NCBI GenBank assembly: GCA_040080145.1
Contig: JBEBJA010000028.1
Coordinates: 1 to 64,000, forward strand
DNA length: 64,000 bases
DNA from: JANXVY01 sp040080145
GTDB lineage: Bacteria; Pseudomonadota; Alphaproteobacteria; Rhizobiales; Hyphomicrobiaceae
Direction of reading: 5' to 3'
Part shown: in pieces, positions 46,802 to 56,200 of the stretch
Layout of the letters: every line of letters begins with the position of its first letter
Position numbering within the stretch: the stretch's first letter is position 1
Notes under the pieces: generated by a model
Told to the model about the DNA's origin: nothing
The model's database searches: none
The model's input: the letters and a program-made list of their open reading frames with translations, nothing else
Made by a program: the position numbers and the translations under genes

Positions 46802-46893
46802 GGTTGGTTGGGTTTACGCCGCGCAACCCAACACCTCATTTCAACTTGATCAGGTCGTTGGGTCAAGGTGCAAAGGGCACCTTACCCAACCAA
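46802..46893. repeat. Inverted repeat between convergent genes
   Basis: GTTGGTTGGG near 46802-46811 is mirrored by CCCAACCAAC ending near 46893. An inner palindrome GGTT.GGGTTTACGCCGCGCAACCC and a GGTGC-AAAGG-GCACC hairpin lie within. It sits between the convergent FAH and manC genes and may end both transcripts. Confidence 0.65.
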
Positions 46894-46909
46894 CGAGGGT
46901 GACAGCTCC

Positions 46910-48358
46910 CTACTTCGTTTCGTCGGGCGAACGGTTGTAGACGTCGTCGGTGCGGACGATGTCGTCCTCGCCAAGGTAGCTGCCCAGCTGAACTTCGATC
47001 AGTTCAAGGGGAACCTTGCCGGGGTTTTCGAGCCGGTGCCAGTGGGTTGCCTGGATATAGACGCTCTCGTTCTCGCGAACCAGCTGCTCCTTGCCGTCGA
47101 TCACGACCTTGGCTGTGCCTTGGACGACGACCCAGTGCTCGGAGCGGTGGTGGTGCATCTGCATGGAAAGTTTCGCGCCGGGCTTGACGTGCAAGAGCTT
47201 GACCTGGAAGCGGCTGGATAAACTGAGGGTTTCAAAGAAACCCCACGGACGCAGGCTGCGCAGATGCTGCTCATGCTCACGCCGCTTGTTCACCCGCAAG
47301 CTAGCGACAAGTTTCGAGACGTCCTGCGAGCGCGACCGGTCGGCAACGAGCAGCGCGTCTGGCGTGTCGACGATGATGAGATCGTGAACCCCGATGGTAG
47401 CAACGAGCGACGAGCCTGAATGAATGTAAGTGTTCGACGTGTCGGACATGACGGCTTCGCCCTGGACGAAGTTGCCATGTTCGTCGTGGTCGGAGATTTC
47501 CCACAACGACGCCCAGGATCCAACGTCGTTCCAGCCGACATCGACGGGTATCATCGCCGCCTGCTTGGTTTTCTCCATCACCGCGTAGTCGATGGAAATG
47601 CTGGGGGCTGCCTCAAAGGCTGCGCGGTCGAGTCGGGTGAACCCGAGATCCTGGTCCGCTTTGGCCAGAGCCTGAGTTGCAGCCGCGACGATTTCGGGAT
47701 GGAAGCGGTTCAACTCGTCGAGGAACAGCCGCGCATTAAGCACGAAGATCCCGCTGTTCCAGGTGTACGTCCCAGCAGCCAAGTACTTCTTGGCGGTTGC
47801 CTCGTTTGGTTTTTCGACAAAGGCTTCGACATTGAAAGCGCCCAAGGCCTTGTCTCCAACGGGCGCGCCCTGGCGAATGTACCCAAATCCGGTCTGTGGG
47901 CTATCAGGCTTGATGCCAAACAATACCAGCTTACCTTTCGCCGCGACGTCGGCTGCGCGCTGAACCGCAGCAACAAAATTTACCTCATCCTTTACCGCGT
48001 GGTCGGACGGCATGACGATCAGGACGGCATTGGAGTTCTGCTTGAGGGCAGCAATCGCCGCAACGGCAATGGCCGGGGCCGTGTTGCGCGCAACCGGCTC
48101 CAAAATGACGGCTTTGGCGGTGATACCTGCGCGCTCCAGCTCTTCACGCACCAAGAACCTGTGGTCATTATTGCACAGGAGGATGGGGTCGTTGAACCCG
48201 AGCGTTGGCTTCAAGCGTGCCAAAGTGGCACCGAGCAACGAGGCATTCTGACCGTCGTGGAAGCGGATGAACTGCTTGGGGTACATGGACCGCGACAGCG
48301 GCCACAATCGCGTGCCCGAGCCACCCGACAAAACAACTGGAAAGAGTGCGCTCGTCAT
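46910..48358 (-). CDS. manC: Mannose-1-phosphate guanylyltransferase / mannose-6-phosphate isomerase
   Basis: The 482-residue bifunctional type II enzyme supplies GDP-mannose for polysaccharide or lipopolysaccharide. The nucleotidyltransferase domain has VVLSGGSGTRLWPLSRS, EPVARNTAPAIA, VMPSDHAV, the FVEKP signature and NSGIFVLNA. A C-terminal cupin isomerase domain has MQMHHHRSEHWVVVQGTA and ENESVYIQATHWHRLENPG. No other sugar-nucleotide gene is adjacent in the window. Confidence 0.95.
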   Translation of the reverse strand: MTSALFPVVLSGGSGTRLWPLSRSMYPKQFIRFHDGQNASLLGATLARLKPTLGFNDPILLCNNDHRFLVREELERAGITAKAVILEPVARNTAPAIAVAAIAALKQNSNAVLIVMPSDHAVKDEVNFVAAVQRAADVAAKGKLVLFGIKPDSPQTGFGYIRQGAPVGDKALGAFNVEAFVEKPNEATAKKYLAAGTYTWNSGIFVLNARLFLDELNRFHPEIVAAATQALAKADQDLGFTRLDRAAFEAAPSISIDYAVMEKTKQAAMIPVDVGWNDVGSWASLWEISDHDEHGNFVQGEAVMSDTSNTYIHSGSSLVATIGVHDLIIVDTPDALLVADRSRSQDVSKLVASLRVNKRREHEQHLRSLRPWGFFETLSLSSRFQVKLLHVKPGAKLSMQMHHHRSEHWVVVQGTAKVVIDGKEQLVRENESVYIQATHWHRLENPGKVPLELIEVQLGSYLGEDDIVRTDDVYNRSPDETK

Positions 48359-48621
48359 TGTTTTCGTGTCCTTGAGAGGGCTTCATCATCCACACGTGTG
48401 TTCAACACCGGGACGGTTAACAGCGCAAGCCGCCCGCCGTGAACGGGCGGATGCGGACGGGCACAGACTGGATTATTCAAGATGGATGCCATTTAGGGAA
48501 GCATTGCGGCGAACCGCCAAATCCGCCAGCACAGCCGGACGCACCGGTTCACGACAAGCACGCGCTGGCGCTCTCAACCCGCCCAGGGAATGTGCCGCCA
48601 GACCAAACCTGCGCACCGCAC

Positions 48622-50556
48622 TCAGCTAGTGCGGCTCATGAGGCGTTCACGCAGCGAGCGTGCGGGAGCAGGAGCCGCAGGCGCTGGCACGACAGCGGCA
48701 GGACGGCGGGGCGAGGCCGCGACCGGCGAGCCGCTTGCCGTGGCAGCGCTGATCGATTCACGCCGTGCAATGCCGCTGACGCGGCCTTCCGACCCAAGTG
48801 GCGCGTTAGGCGAACGGGCGGCTGGCTGAGCCACTGGCTGGACGTCCTCCGCGTAGCTGATGTTTGCCCCACCGAGGCTTTCCGCGATCTGGGCTGCCTG
48901 CTGGGAGGCATCGAGCACAGCGCCAAGACCTGCAGAACGCCAGCGTTCGACCAGCGCCTCAAGGAAGCCTTCGTCGTTTTCGGAATGCTGCCACTGCTTG
49001 GTGAAGGCGGCACCAGACGAACGCGGCAGGAATTCCTTGGGCATTTCGTCGAAGCGGATACGAACCGGCAGCGAGACGCCATCGCCGAACGCAATCGCCT
49101 CGCGTTGGCCCAAGGCCGATAGGAACTCAAGCAGTCCCGACCCGGTATCGGAAATTGCAGACTGAACGATCGCCTGGTCGCGGTCGTTGGACATGCGCAG
49201 CGCAAACACGGTGTTGCATTGCGACAAAATCGTCGGGTCGATCTCGGCAGGACGCTGCGTTACGATACAGAGCGAGGCTCCGTATTTGCGGCCTTCCTTG
49301 GCGATCTTGGCAATCGCGCGCTTGGCGGGCTCAAAGCCCAGCGACGAATTCGCCGGGACGTACCGGTGGGCTTCTTCGCACACAACGGTGACAGGAACCT
49401 TGCCTTCGCTCCAAAGTGCGAAATCAAACGTCATGCGGCAGATCACCGAGACCACGACCGCAACGATTTCAGGCGGGATGCCCGTCAACTCAAGGATCGT
49501 AATCGGACGGCCCGCAACGGGCACGCGGAATATGCGGGACAGGACTTGCGTCATGCCGTCGTAGACGGTGAGCGAGCCAAACATGAACGCATATCGGGCG
49601 TCCTGCGAGATGGATTCAATGCGCTGTTTGACCTGACGGTACGGTGCCAGATCGCGCTTATTTTCGAGTTTGCCCATGCGCTCGTCGATGAGGCTGGTCA
49701 GATCGGAGATACGATAGGGAACAGGTGTATCGACTGTGAAGCGACCGGGATCGATGACGCCGCGGCGGACCTGCTGGCTTTCCTTGCCGCGCCCCGAGCT
49801 GTAGCGGCTCTTGGCGATCGGTATCAGTTCCTGAAGGATTTCGATCTCGGCCTTGCGTTCATTGTCACCGATCAAGACTTCGGTGAGTTCCTCAAAGTTC
49901 AGCAGCCAGAACGGCAGCTGCATATTGCGCGGTGAGATAACTTCACCCCAATCGCCAAATGCCGTCGAATATTCGTTATGAGGGTCGAGCAGCACGATAT
50001 GAGCTGCCGGGTTCTTGTTCAAGATCGAGCGCAGGATAAGCGCAGTCGTGCACGACTTGCCGGTGCCCGTGGTGCCAAGGATTGCGAAGTGCTTGCCCAG
50101 CAAGTCATCGACCTTGACCATAGCCGGGATCGAACTGTCCTGACGGATAGCGCCGACGCGAACCGAGGTTTCGTCGTCGCCGCAAAATGCCATCCGCAGT
50201 TCGGCCCGGGTTGAAACCCTCACGCGGTCGCCCAGCGATGGATAGGCGGTGACGCCGCGATTGAACTTCGCGATCTCTCCGCGTTCGTTCTTCTGCAACT
50301 CACCGACAAGGCCGAGTTCGGCGATCCAAACTTCCGTATCGCCATCGCGTTGAGCAGGAACCGGCACGCTCAAAGCCGACACGATCGCCAGAACGACGGT
50401 CGTCTGAGTGTTGATGCCCAGCAAGGTGCCCATCTCGGGGCGCGCACGCGGACCACTCGTCGCAAGGTCGAGCAACATGATGGCCTTTGCGCCCGTAACA
50501 GACACGATGCGCCCAATCGAGGCATCGGTTTGATTGTGATCATCAGTCATCATCAT
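48622..50556 (-). CDS. HerA-like/DUF87 ATPase
   Basis: The product has 644 residues. An N-terminal HAS-barrel-like beta domain (about residues 10-130) precedes the FtsK/HerA ATPase core with Walker A AILGTTGTGKSCTT, LLDPHNEY, Walker B VTVVCEEAHRYVP, and the QRPAEIDPTILSQC block with an arginine finger candidate. A disordered Ala/Pro-rich tail of about 100 residues ends in RSLRERLMS. HerA proteins form hexameric DNA translocases. The usual NurA nuclease partner is absent; instead the gene overlaps a histidine kinase gene by 4 bases. Confidence 0.88.
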   Translation of the reverse strand: MMMTDDHNQTDASIGRIVSVTGAKAIMLLDLATSGPRARPEMGTLLGINTQTTVVLAIVSALSVPVPAQRDGDTEVWIAELGLVGELQKNERGEIAKFNRGVTAYPSLGDRVRVSTRAELRMAFCGDDETSVRVGAIRQDSSIPAMVKVDDLLGKHFAILGTTGTGKSCTTALILRSILNKNPAAHIVLLDPHNEYSTAFGDWGEVISPRNMQLPFWLLNFEELTEVLIGDNERKAEIEILQELIPIAKSRYSSGRGKESQQVRRGVIDPGRFTVDTPVPYRISDLTSLIDERMGKLENKRDLAPYRQVKQRIESISQDARYAFMFGSLTVYDGMTQVLSRIFRVPVAGRPITILELTGIPPEIVAVVVSVICRMTFDFALWSEGKVPVTVVCEEAHRYVPANSSLGFEPAKRAIAKIAKEGRKYGASLCIVTQRPAEIDPTILSQCNTVFALRMSNDRDQAIVQSAISDTGSGLLEFLSALGQREAIAFGDGVSLPVRIRFDEMPKEFLPRSSGAAFTKQWQHSENDEGFLEALVERWRSAGLGAVLDASQQAAQIAESLGGANISYAEDVQPVAQPAARSPNAPLGSEGRVSGIARRESISAATASGSPVAASPRRPAAVVPAPAAPAPARSLRERLMSRTS

Positions 50557-51473
50557 CGAGCAACTTCTTTGGTTACGGCGGTCTCAGAAGGGCGGTGGCC
50601 TGCGGTGCCCATGATGGCATCGCGAGCCTGCGGAATGGTGAGTTGATTGGGCGGTGGAAGAATGACGCACACTTCGGTGCCCTGGTTCTTCACGCTGATC
50701 ACGCGCATTTCGCCGTCGTGAAGTTCCACCAGCGACTTTGCGATCGGTAAGCCCAATCCGGTACCGTCCCGCCAGCGCGAGCGGCTGCCATCGACTTGGC
50801 CGAAGGGGGTCAGGGCGATCTTGACCTCGTGTTCGCTCATGCCGATGCCGGTGTCCCGGACAATCCCAATGATGCGGCCGTCGGGAAGCTGATTGGCTTC
50901 CAAAGTGACTGTCCCGCCCTCGGGGGTGAACTTGATGGCGTTCGAAACGAGGTTGGTGAAAATCTGCCGCAGCTTCACGGCATCGACTCGCATAAGCGGA
51001 AGCGTGGGCGACACCGCATTGACCAACGAAATTTTGGCATCCTGGGCCAGCAAGCGGAATGACGACAGAACCGCGTGCAGAATTTCGTCAAGTTGCACAT
51101 CGCGCTTTTCCAGCGCGTATTTCCCGCTCTGGATCTTTGAGATGTCCAAGATGTCGTTGATGACGGCCAGAAGGTGACCTGCGGCATCCCGGATCAGGTT
51201 AGCGTATTCGACAATTTCAGCGTCCGGGAGTCTCCGGCGCTCTTGCTCGGCGAGAAGCTTGGAAAAGCCAATCACGGTGTTGAGCGGCGTCCGCAGCTCA
51301 TGGCTCATATTGGCGATGAACTCAGACTTTACGCGGCTTGCAAGTTCGGCTTCAATGCGCGCCGCATGCTCAGCTGTCCGCGTTTGATGACGCAACACGG
51401 CTTCGCCAAGAAGCGAGGCGTAGTCGTTCATCAACGATTGGGACCGGCCGTTTTTTGCCTTGCCGTGTAGCAT
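50553..51473 (-). CDS. Soluble sensor histidine kinase
   Basis: The product is 306 residues from the ATG at 51473. It has no transmembrane segment: a short N-terminus and coiled coil lead to the H-box SHELRTPLNTVIGFSKLL. The ATPase domain follows, with N-box QIFTNLVSNAIKFTPEGG, G1 VRDTGIGM and G2 GTGLGLPIAKSL. The arrangement is like the PleC/DivJ/PdhS catalytic group of alphaproteobacteria. No response regulator lies nearby. Its stop overlaps the start of the HerA-like gene (ATGA), so the two are translationally coupled. Confidence 0.88.
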   Translation of the reverse strand: MLHGKAKNGRSQSLMNDYASLLGEAVLRHQTRTAEHAARIEAELASRVKSEFIANMSHELRTPLNTVIGFSKLLAEQERRRLPDAEIVEYANLIRDAAGHLLAVINDILDISKIQSGKYALEKRDVQLDEILHAVLSSFRLLAQDAKISLVNAVSPTLPLMRVDAVKLRQIFTNLVSNAIKFTPEGGTVTLEANQLPDGRIIGIVRDTGIGMSEHEVKIALTPFGQVDGSRSRWRDGTGLGLPIAKSLVELHDGEMRVISVKNQGTEVCVILPPPNQLTIPQARDAIMGTAGHRPSETAVTKEVAR

Positions 51474-51623
51474 CGAGGGCCTAATCCAAAGGGGAGTTGT
51501 CAGCAGACGATACGTTGCAAGCGTCAATCGGGAGTTAAGAACCGTGTCCAAGTTGCGATTTGGCTGATACCGATAGGTCGAATCTGACAATGAAGTCGTA
51601 AACTTTGGATCGGTCGGCCACAA

Positions 51624-52610
51624 ATGTTGAGTCCTGCAAGCAAATTCGTCTTCATAGGTATGATCTGTGCCGGTGCGATAGCAGCCGTAATTCCAGCGGC
51701 TGCCGGGCCGGCCATCGGTCAGTTCGAGACCAAGGATCTCGAATCCGATCCCGGCGAAATGCAGTTTCAAAGCCAGAATGCGATTTCGTTTGGCCAACCC
51801 AAGCGTCACATCAAGCAGCCCGCGCCGGACGAACTTGCCTTCGACGACAACTCGGTGACGCGCGAAAGGTACGCGCTTGAAATGCAAATGAGCATTGCCA
51901 CGTGGTTTCGAACCCGCGTCGGCGTTGAGTTTGAGAAGGAGCGGCTTGACGATCCCGGATCGGTGGCGCGCGCCAACGCCTTTGAAAACCTCAACCTGAC
52001 GGGCGTTGCTATCGAAGGCGTTTTTATCCTCGTTCCGGTCAAGGACAACGGTATTGGGATCGGACTGCTGACGGAATACGATGCGGCTGTGCGCGGCGGG
52101 GGCAGCCTATTCTCAGCAGGCCCGATCATCCAGGCCGTTGCCGGGCCTTGGACGGCGCTCGCCAATCTGCTTGTCGTTCAGCATATGGGTTCTGCAGATC
52201 CAACAGGCCTCACCCCGCCAGACCGAAAGCGGGACTTCGCATATGCGGCGCAATTGCAGTACACCTACTCTCCGGCCTGGGCCTTGGCACTGGAAGCCTA
52301 TGGCACCGTGGACCGGATCGGCAATTCAGGAACGCGCTCTGATGAAAACCGATTATTCGGTAATTTCGATCAGCACCGGATCGGCCCCGTTGTGTACTAC
52401 CGGTTCGATCCGCACGGATCGGCCGGAAACGTCAAATCCGCCAAAGCCAGTGTCACCCACGTGGGCCAGGATGTCGGCGACGGCAAGCCAGATGCCAAGG
52501 ACGATGACGACAAAAAATCGTCAGTATCAGTCGGTCTTGGATTGCTCTTTGGGCTCAACAAGAACACGCCGGCTGAATCTCTCAAATTATCCGTTGAGTA
52601 TAACTTTTAG
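51624..52610 (+). CDS. Hypothetical exported outer-membrane-like protein
   Basis: The 328-residue product starts at the ATG at 51624 with a signal peptide (FVFIGMICAGAIAAVIPAAAG). Alternating aromatic/hydrophobic strands (AAQLQYTYSPAWALALEAYG, HRIGPVVYYRFDPHG) and a C-terminal Phe (KLSVEYNF) indicate a beta-barrel of the outer membrane. A charged DAKDDDDKKSS loop precedes the last strands. Related proteins are sometimes listed as transporter or phenol-degradation-linked, but I see no evidence for a specific role. It is divergent from the histidine kinase. Confidence 0.75.
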   Translation: MLSPASKFVFIGMICAGAIAAVIPAAAGPAIGQFETKDLESDPGEMQFQSQNAISFGQPKRHIKQPAPDELAFDDNSVTRERYALEMQMSIATWFRTRVGVEFEKERLDDPGSVARANAFENLNLTGVAIEGVFILVPVKDNGIGIGLLTEYDAAVRGGGSLFSAGPIIQAVAGPWTALANLLVVQHMGSADPTGLTPPDRKRDFAYAAQLQYTYSPAWALALEAYGTVDRIGNSGTRSDENRLFGNFDQHRIGPVVYYRFDPHGSAGNVKSAKASVTHVGQDVGDGKPDAKDDDDKKSSVSVGLGLLFGLNKNTPAESLKLSVEYNF

Positions 52611-52684
52611 CTCCACGTTACGGCCATCCATGAGTCCCGGGCTCAGAGTTCACCGCTTGCCGCCCGGGATGGCCGGGTCAAGCG

Positions 52685-52932
52685 CACGGCTGTCCGGTTC
52701 CCGATTTTGCGCGTCGCCGGACAATGTTTGTAGCTTCGGGAACTTCCGGTTTGAATGGCTGGCCTGGATACGGATTCCCCTCCCACTGTTTTCCCGGACA
52801 AGTGCGCCCTTAAGCGCACGCAGATCCGGGATCTTTACCACTCCCATGCTGGTAAAGACCCCGGATCAGCCAAGTGCAGGGGCCGTCCGGGGAAACAGTG
52901 AAGGTGGCAACAAGTTAAACCGGACAGCCGTG
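52685..52932. repeat. Outer 15-bp inverted repeat enclosing copy C
   Basis: CACGGCTGTCCGGTT (52685-52699) is the exact inverse of AACCGGACAGCCGTG (52918-52932). The 117-bp palindromic element C lies between the arms, so two palindromes are nested. Both arms abut GGGTCAAGCGC pieces of another short repeat. Confidence 0.8.
52784..52900. repeat. Palindromic intergenic element, full copy C
   Basis: This 117-bp element opens CACTGTTTTCCCGGAC and closes GTCCGGGGAAACAGTG, and is the reverse complement of the family form seen at 20680-20792. Internal mirrored blocks are AAGTGCGCCC/GGGGCC, ATCCGGGATCTTTACC and GGTAAAGACCCCGGAT. It lies between convergent genes. Confidence 0.88.
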
Positions 52933-52965
52933 GGTCAAGCGCGGCCATGTGTGGGGAGAAGCCCC

Positions 52966-54369
52966 TCAATAATTGACCGTAGTTCTCAGTCCCAGCACGG
53001 CTGCATCGGCAATCGGCCTACCGGTGCCGTCGTCAACGTGCGCACCGGGATGCCAGATATACTGGAAATCCGGCTGCAAGGTCCAACCTGGCACGATCTG
53101 CGCGGTATACGACAGCTCGATCATCGCCTCAAAATCACGAACGGTATTCTGATTGCCGAGAGCGACGCTGTCGCGATCAAATCCACGGGCCGCATCCGAA
53201 ATGCGAGCATAGGCGACGGCTGCTCCGAATGTGTCGTCAGGACGGCCCGGCACGAACCCGGCAAATTTCAACCCGCCGTCAAGATAGAGTTGGACGACAT
53301 TGCGATCACCGGGCGACCCCGTGATGCGTGCGAAGGCGTTGATCGCCTTGCCGCTGCTGCCCGCATAGAGCTGTTGATCAATCATCGCATACATTGCCGT
53401 ATTGCCACGGTAACGGCGCGGATCGTTGAGACCGTTGGCAAGCGACACGCCATTCGCATCGACGCGCTGATCTTCAAAGCCACCGAAATGCTTCCAGCCG
53501 CCAATCTTGAGGACACCGGGGAGCGCACGAGAGTCATTATCCTGGTTGTAGCTAAACTGCGCTTCGGCAATCGCAAACGGCGCATCGCGGAGGCGAAAAT
53601 CAAGGCCTTGGTCATTGCAGCGCTGCGCATCACCTTGGCATCGCGGACCTGTGGGATCGCCGTTAAACAAGGCAGCGCGGATGGTCGTGGCCTGGGTCGG
53701 CGCAAACATCAAACGCACACCCGGCGTCGCGAGCGGATAAGCCGGACCACCACTTGGCAGGCTCGTCGCAAACGAGGTTGGCCAGCCGAAGGTGCCGTTG
53801 ATGAATTGTGATGCAGTTGCGCTGGTGACAAACTCGCTGTCGGCGGCGAGCTGACCAAATCGTATCGTCAACTTGTCCGTCAAGATCTGCTGCTCAAACC
53901 AGGCTTCGAATAGCCGGGTGGCCGGCGTCGCCTCGATATAACTCACCGGAAACAGGTTCTGGAGGTTGTCGGCAGTGAGGCCTTGGCCGTGAATCTGATA
54001 GGCATTGGCGTGAAAGGTGAGGCCTTTCCAACCGGCCAGTTTTTCAAAATCAATGTCGCCGTACAGTTCCAAGCGACCTCCGTAAAATGCGCCACGCTTG
54101 ACCCCGCCCTGCGCATTTCCGAGCACTTCGCCGATAGAGTTGACACCCCCCAAAATGCCCGCCCCGGCTAGCGCCGCGCGCAATCCGGACGGATCACCAC
54201 GCATAGGCAGGCTGGATGCGATCGAAGGATCAGGAATGCCGGTCGGCGGTCCATCGGCCTTCCCGTCTTCGGCCGCCACCGCGGCCGCCGCTGCAGCAAG
54301 CGCCGCCACGCAAACCGTTGTAACGAAGCCAAGGGGGCGCCTGTGGAAGCCGTGCATCACGTAGCTCAT
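52966..54369 (-). CDS. OprB-family carbohydrate-selective porin
   Basis: The 467-residue outer-membrane protein has a signal peptide (LGFVTTVCVAALAAAAAAVA) and the OprB pattern: RLELYGDIDFEKLAGWKGL, FHANAYQIHGQGLT, LFEAWFEQQILTDKLTIRFG, and the C-terminal IVPGWTLQPDFQYIWHPG ending in Tyr. Such porins pass sugars. Of several ATGs the one at 54369 has AGGA at good spacing. It is divergent from a GbsR/MarR regulator gene, which may control it (inference). Confidence 0.9.
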   Translation of the reverse strand: MSYVMHGFHRRPLGFVTTVCVAALAAAAAAVAAEDGKADGPPTGIPDPSIASSLPMRGDPSGLRAALAGAGILGGVNSIGEVLGNAQGGVKRGAFYGGRLELYGDIDFEKLAGWKGLTFHANAYQIHGQGLTADNLQNLFPVSYIEATPATRLFEAWFEQQILTDKLTIRFGQLAADSEFVTSATASQFINGTFGWPTSFATSLPSGGPAYPLATPGVRLMFAPTQATTIRAALFNGDPTGPRCQGDAQRCNDQGLDFRLRDAPFAIAEAQFSYNQDNDSRALPGVLKIGGWKHFGGFEDQRVDANGVSLANGLNDPRRYRGNTAMYAMIDQQLYAGSSGKAINAFARITGSPGDRNVVQLYLDGGLKFAGFVPGRPDDTFGAAVAYARISDAARGFDRDSVALGNQNTVRDFEAMIELSYTAQIVPGWTLQPDFQYIWHPGAHVDDGTGRPIADAAVLGLRTTVNY

Positions 54370-54560
54370 GAATAACATCCTGCGCCAGCTGTGGACCGGC
54401 GAAGCAGAATGGCCTGAAAAATCCGCACAAAGCGATGAAAACCGTATCCCTAGCATGCTAATTTGTCTGTTGCCGATGCGCCACGTCCCCACAGCTAACC
54501 TCTCCAAAGAATATTTCACACCGCCTTGACATGCCAGTTGGCTTGGCGCAAATTTCTCTC

Positions 54561-55151
54561 ATGACAGAAATTACCGAATATTCCGTCTCCACGTCACAGA
54601 AGCTTCCACCCGCCATCGAACGCTTTGTGCTTCATTGGGGCGAGATGGGCGACGTCTGGGGCGTCAACCGCTCCGTTAGCCAGATACATGCCCTGCTGTA
54701 CCTTGCTGATCGCCCTCTGACCGCAGAAGACATCGCTGAACGCCTGGGGCTGGCCCGCTCGAACGTCTCCAACTCCCTCAAGGAGCTGCTGGCGTGGACG
54801 CTCGTTCGCCGCGTCCCGATCATGGGTGATCGCCGCGATCACTACGAAGCCGAAGCTGACATGTTCGAAATGGTGCGCCGCATCGCCATGGGGCGCAAAG
54901 CTCGCGAACTCGACCCAAGCCTTGCGATGCTGAGAGCTTGCGTGGCGGAAGCTGATACCAGCGATGCCGTTTCAGCAAGCGCGCGCCAGCGGCTCAACGC
55001 GATGCTTCAGTTCATGGAAACCGTCGACCGCGGGTTCGGCGAAATCATGCGGCTCCCCTCGCCCACGATTCTCGCCATGATCCGCATGGGTGGGGCCATG
55101 GCGCGCTTCGTTCAGCCGATGAGGAAACCCAAGCGATCGAAGGAAGAGTGA
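54561..55151 (+). CDS. GbsR/MarR-family transcriptional regulator
   Basis: The 196-residue winged-helix protein has the GbsR form: IERFVLHWGEMGDVWGVNRS, QIHALLYLADRPLTAEDIAE, then the recognition helix LGLARSNVSNSLKELLAW and wing VPIMGDRRDHYEAE. A helical dimerisation tail follows. An upstream ATG at 54531 is possible; 54561 gives the usual N-terminus. It lies 9 bases before the DUF4166 gene (one operon) and opposite the porin gene. Confidence 0.88.
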   Translation: MTEITEYSVSTSQKLPPAIERFVLHWGEMGDVWGVNRSVSQIHALLYLADRPLTAEDIAERLGLARSNVSNSLKELLAWTLVRRVPIMGDRRDHYEAEADMFEMVRRIAMGRKARELDPSLAMLRACVAEADTSDAVSASARQRLNAMLQFMETVDRGFGEIMRLPSPTILAMIRMGGAMARFVQPMRKPKRSKEE

Positions 55152-55160
55152 GATCAGGCC

Positions 55161-55808
55161 ATGTTGGCGTACAGCAATGAGCGGCCCATCGTACGGATCA
55201 TATCTGATGATGACTGGCGGATCCGAAACCTCCTCGGTGAAACGGCTTGGTTACAGCTACCCGAAAGCGTTCGCCTGCGATTTTCCAAGCGGCCCGCCCC
55301 CGGCATACCCAAAGTCTATAAAGGCTACGTCCTCGAAACGCGACTGTCCCGAACCGGGTGGCTGTTGGCACAGGCGGCTCGCGTCGCCGGCGCTCCAATT
55401 CCGCTCGATGACGGAGCAACTGGACCCTCGACAGTTTCGGTTGCCGAGGACGAGACGGTCGGTGGCCAGATTTGGACGCGAGTGTACGCCCGGTCCGGCC
55501 GATTTCCCCAAACCATCCATTCGGCCAAGCGTTTCCGCGGCCCAACTGGGCTTGAGGAGTACATCGGGTCCTGCATTTGCATGGAGCTCGCAGTCAGCGT
55601 GGAATATGGCTGCCTCACATTCCGCTCGCAACGGTACGTGCTGCAATGGCGAAGGATCCGGATTACCATCCCGGCATTTCTGTGTCCGGGCGAAATGGTG
55701 ATTGTCCACAAACCGGCCACGCCGTCGCGGTTCAGCTTCTTCCTTACGCTAAACCACCCCTGGTTCGGCCAGCTCCTGAGACAACACGCCGTCTATTCTG
55801 ACACATGA
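55161..55808 (+). CDS. DUF4166 domain protein
   Basis: The 215-residue product matches DUF4166 over its length: LPESVRLRFSKRPAPG, YVLETRLSRTGWLLAQAARV, GQIWTRVYARSGRFPQTIHS, KRFRGPTGLEEYIG and LNHPWFGQLLRQHAVYSD. Function is unknown; the family is often fused to or next to saccharopine-dehydrogenase-like or epimerase genes. Here it is the second gene of an operon with the GbsR-like regulator. No signal peptide is seen. Confidence 0.88.
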   Translation: MLAYSNERPIVRIISDDDWRIRNLLGETAWLQLPESVRLRFSKRPAPGIPKVYKGYVLETRLSRTGWLLAQAARVAGAPIPLDDGATGPSTVSVAEDETVGGQIWTRVYARSGRFPQTIHSAKRFRGPTGLEEYIGSCICMELAVSVEYGCLTFRSQRYVLQWRRIRITIPAFLCPGEMVIVHKPATPSRFSFFLTLNHPWFGQLLRQHAVYSDT

Positions 55809-55897
55809 TGCGGGCTTGCATACCGGCATGTCACGCGCTACACACCCCCTTCCCGCGCAGGCCGTCAGCCACGGTCAGCCAATTCAAGCGGGCACAC

Positions 55898-55987
55898 GGA
55901 GAGGTGGCCGAGTGGCTGAAGGCGTCAGTCTCGAAAACTGAAGTAGGTGTAAGCCTATCGTGGGTTCGAATCCCACCCTCTCCGCCA
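55898..55987 (+). tRNA. tRNA-Ser (anticodon CGA)
   Basis: The 90-base gene has an acceptor stem GGAGAGG/CCTCTCC, a D-arm with GGCCGAGTGG, an anticodon stem-loop CAGTCTCGAAAACTG (anticodon CGA), a long class II variable arm, and the T-arm GTGGGTTCGAATCCCAC. CCA is encoded. It is followed by an integrase gene on the same strand, so its 3' half is the probable attachment site of the island downstream. Confidence 0.96.
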
Positions 55988-56200
55988 TCTGACACTGTTG
56001 CGCCGTGTAACATCCCGCCACATCCTGCCCCGTTTCGCAGCATAACGTCCCGTAATCAATAAGTATTCTTCGAGGCGCAGGCGATATTTCTGTCACCTCG
56101 TGTGCCATGAAATGCCCTCAAAGCACATCTATTCGAGTGGGGTAAATTGTGGGGTTATTTCTGGCGCACCCCGCAGAATCACTCGGGTTGGATAGAGAAC

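Noticed and set aside
52081..53811. 576-codon plus-strand frame across the outer-membrane-like gene and porin
   Set aside because: It runs through one gene out of frame, a palindromic repeat and the antisense of the porin, so it is a chance open frame.
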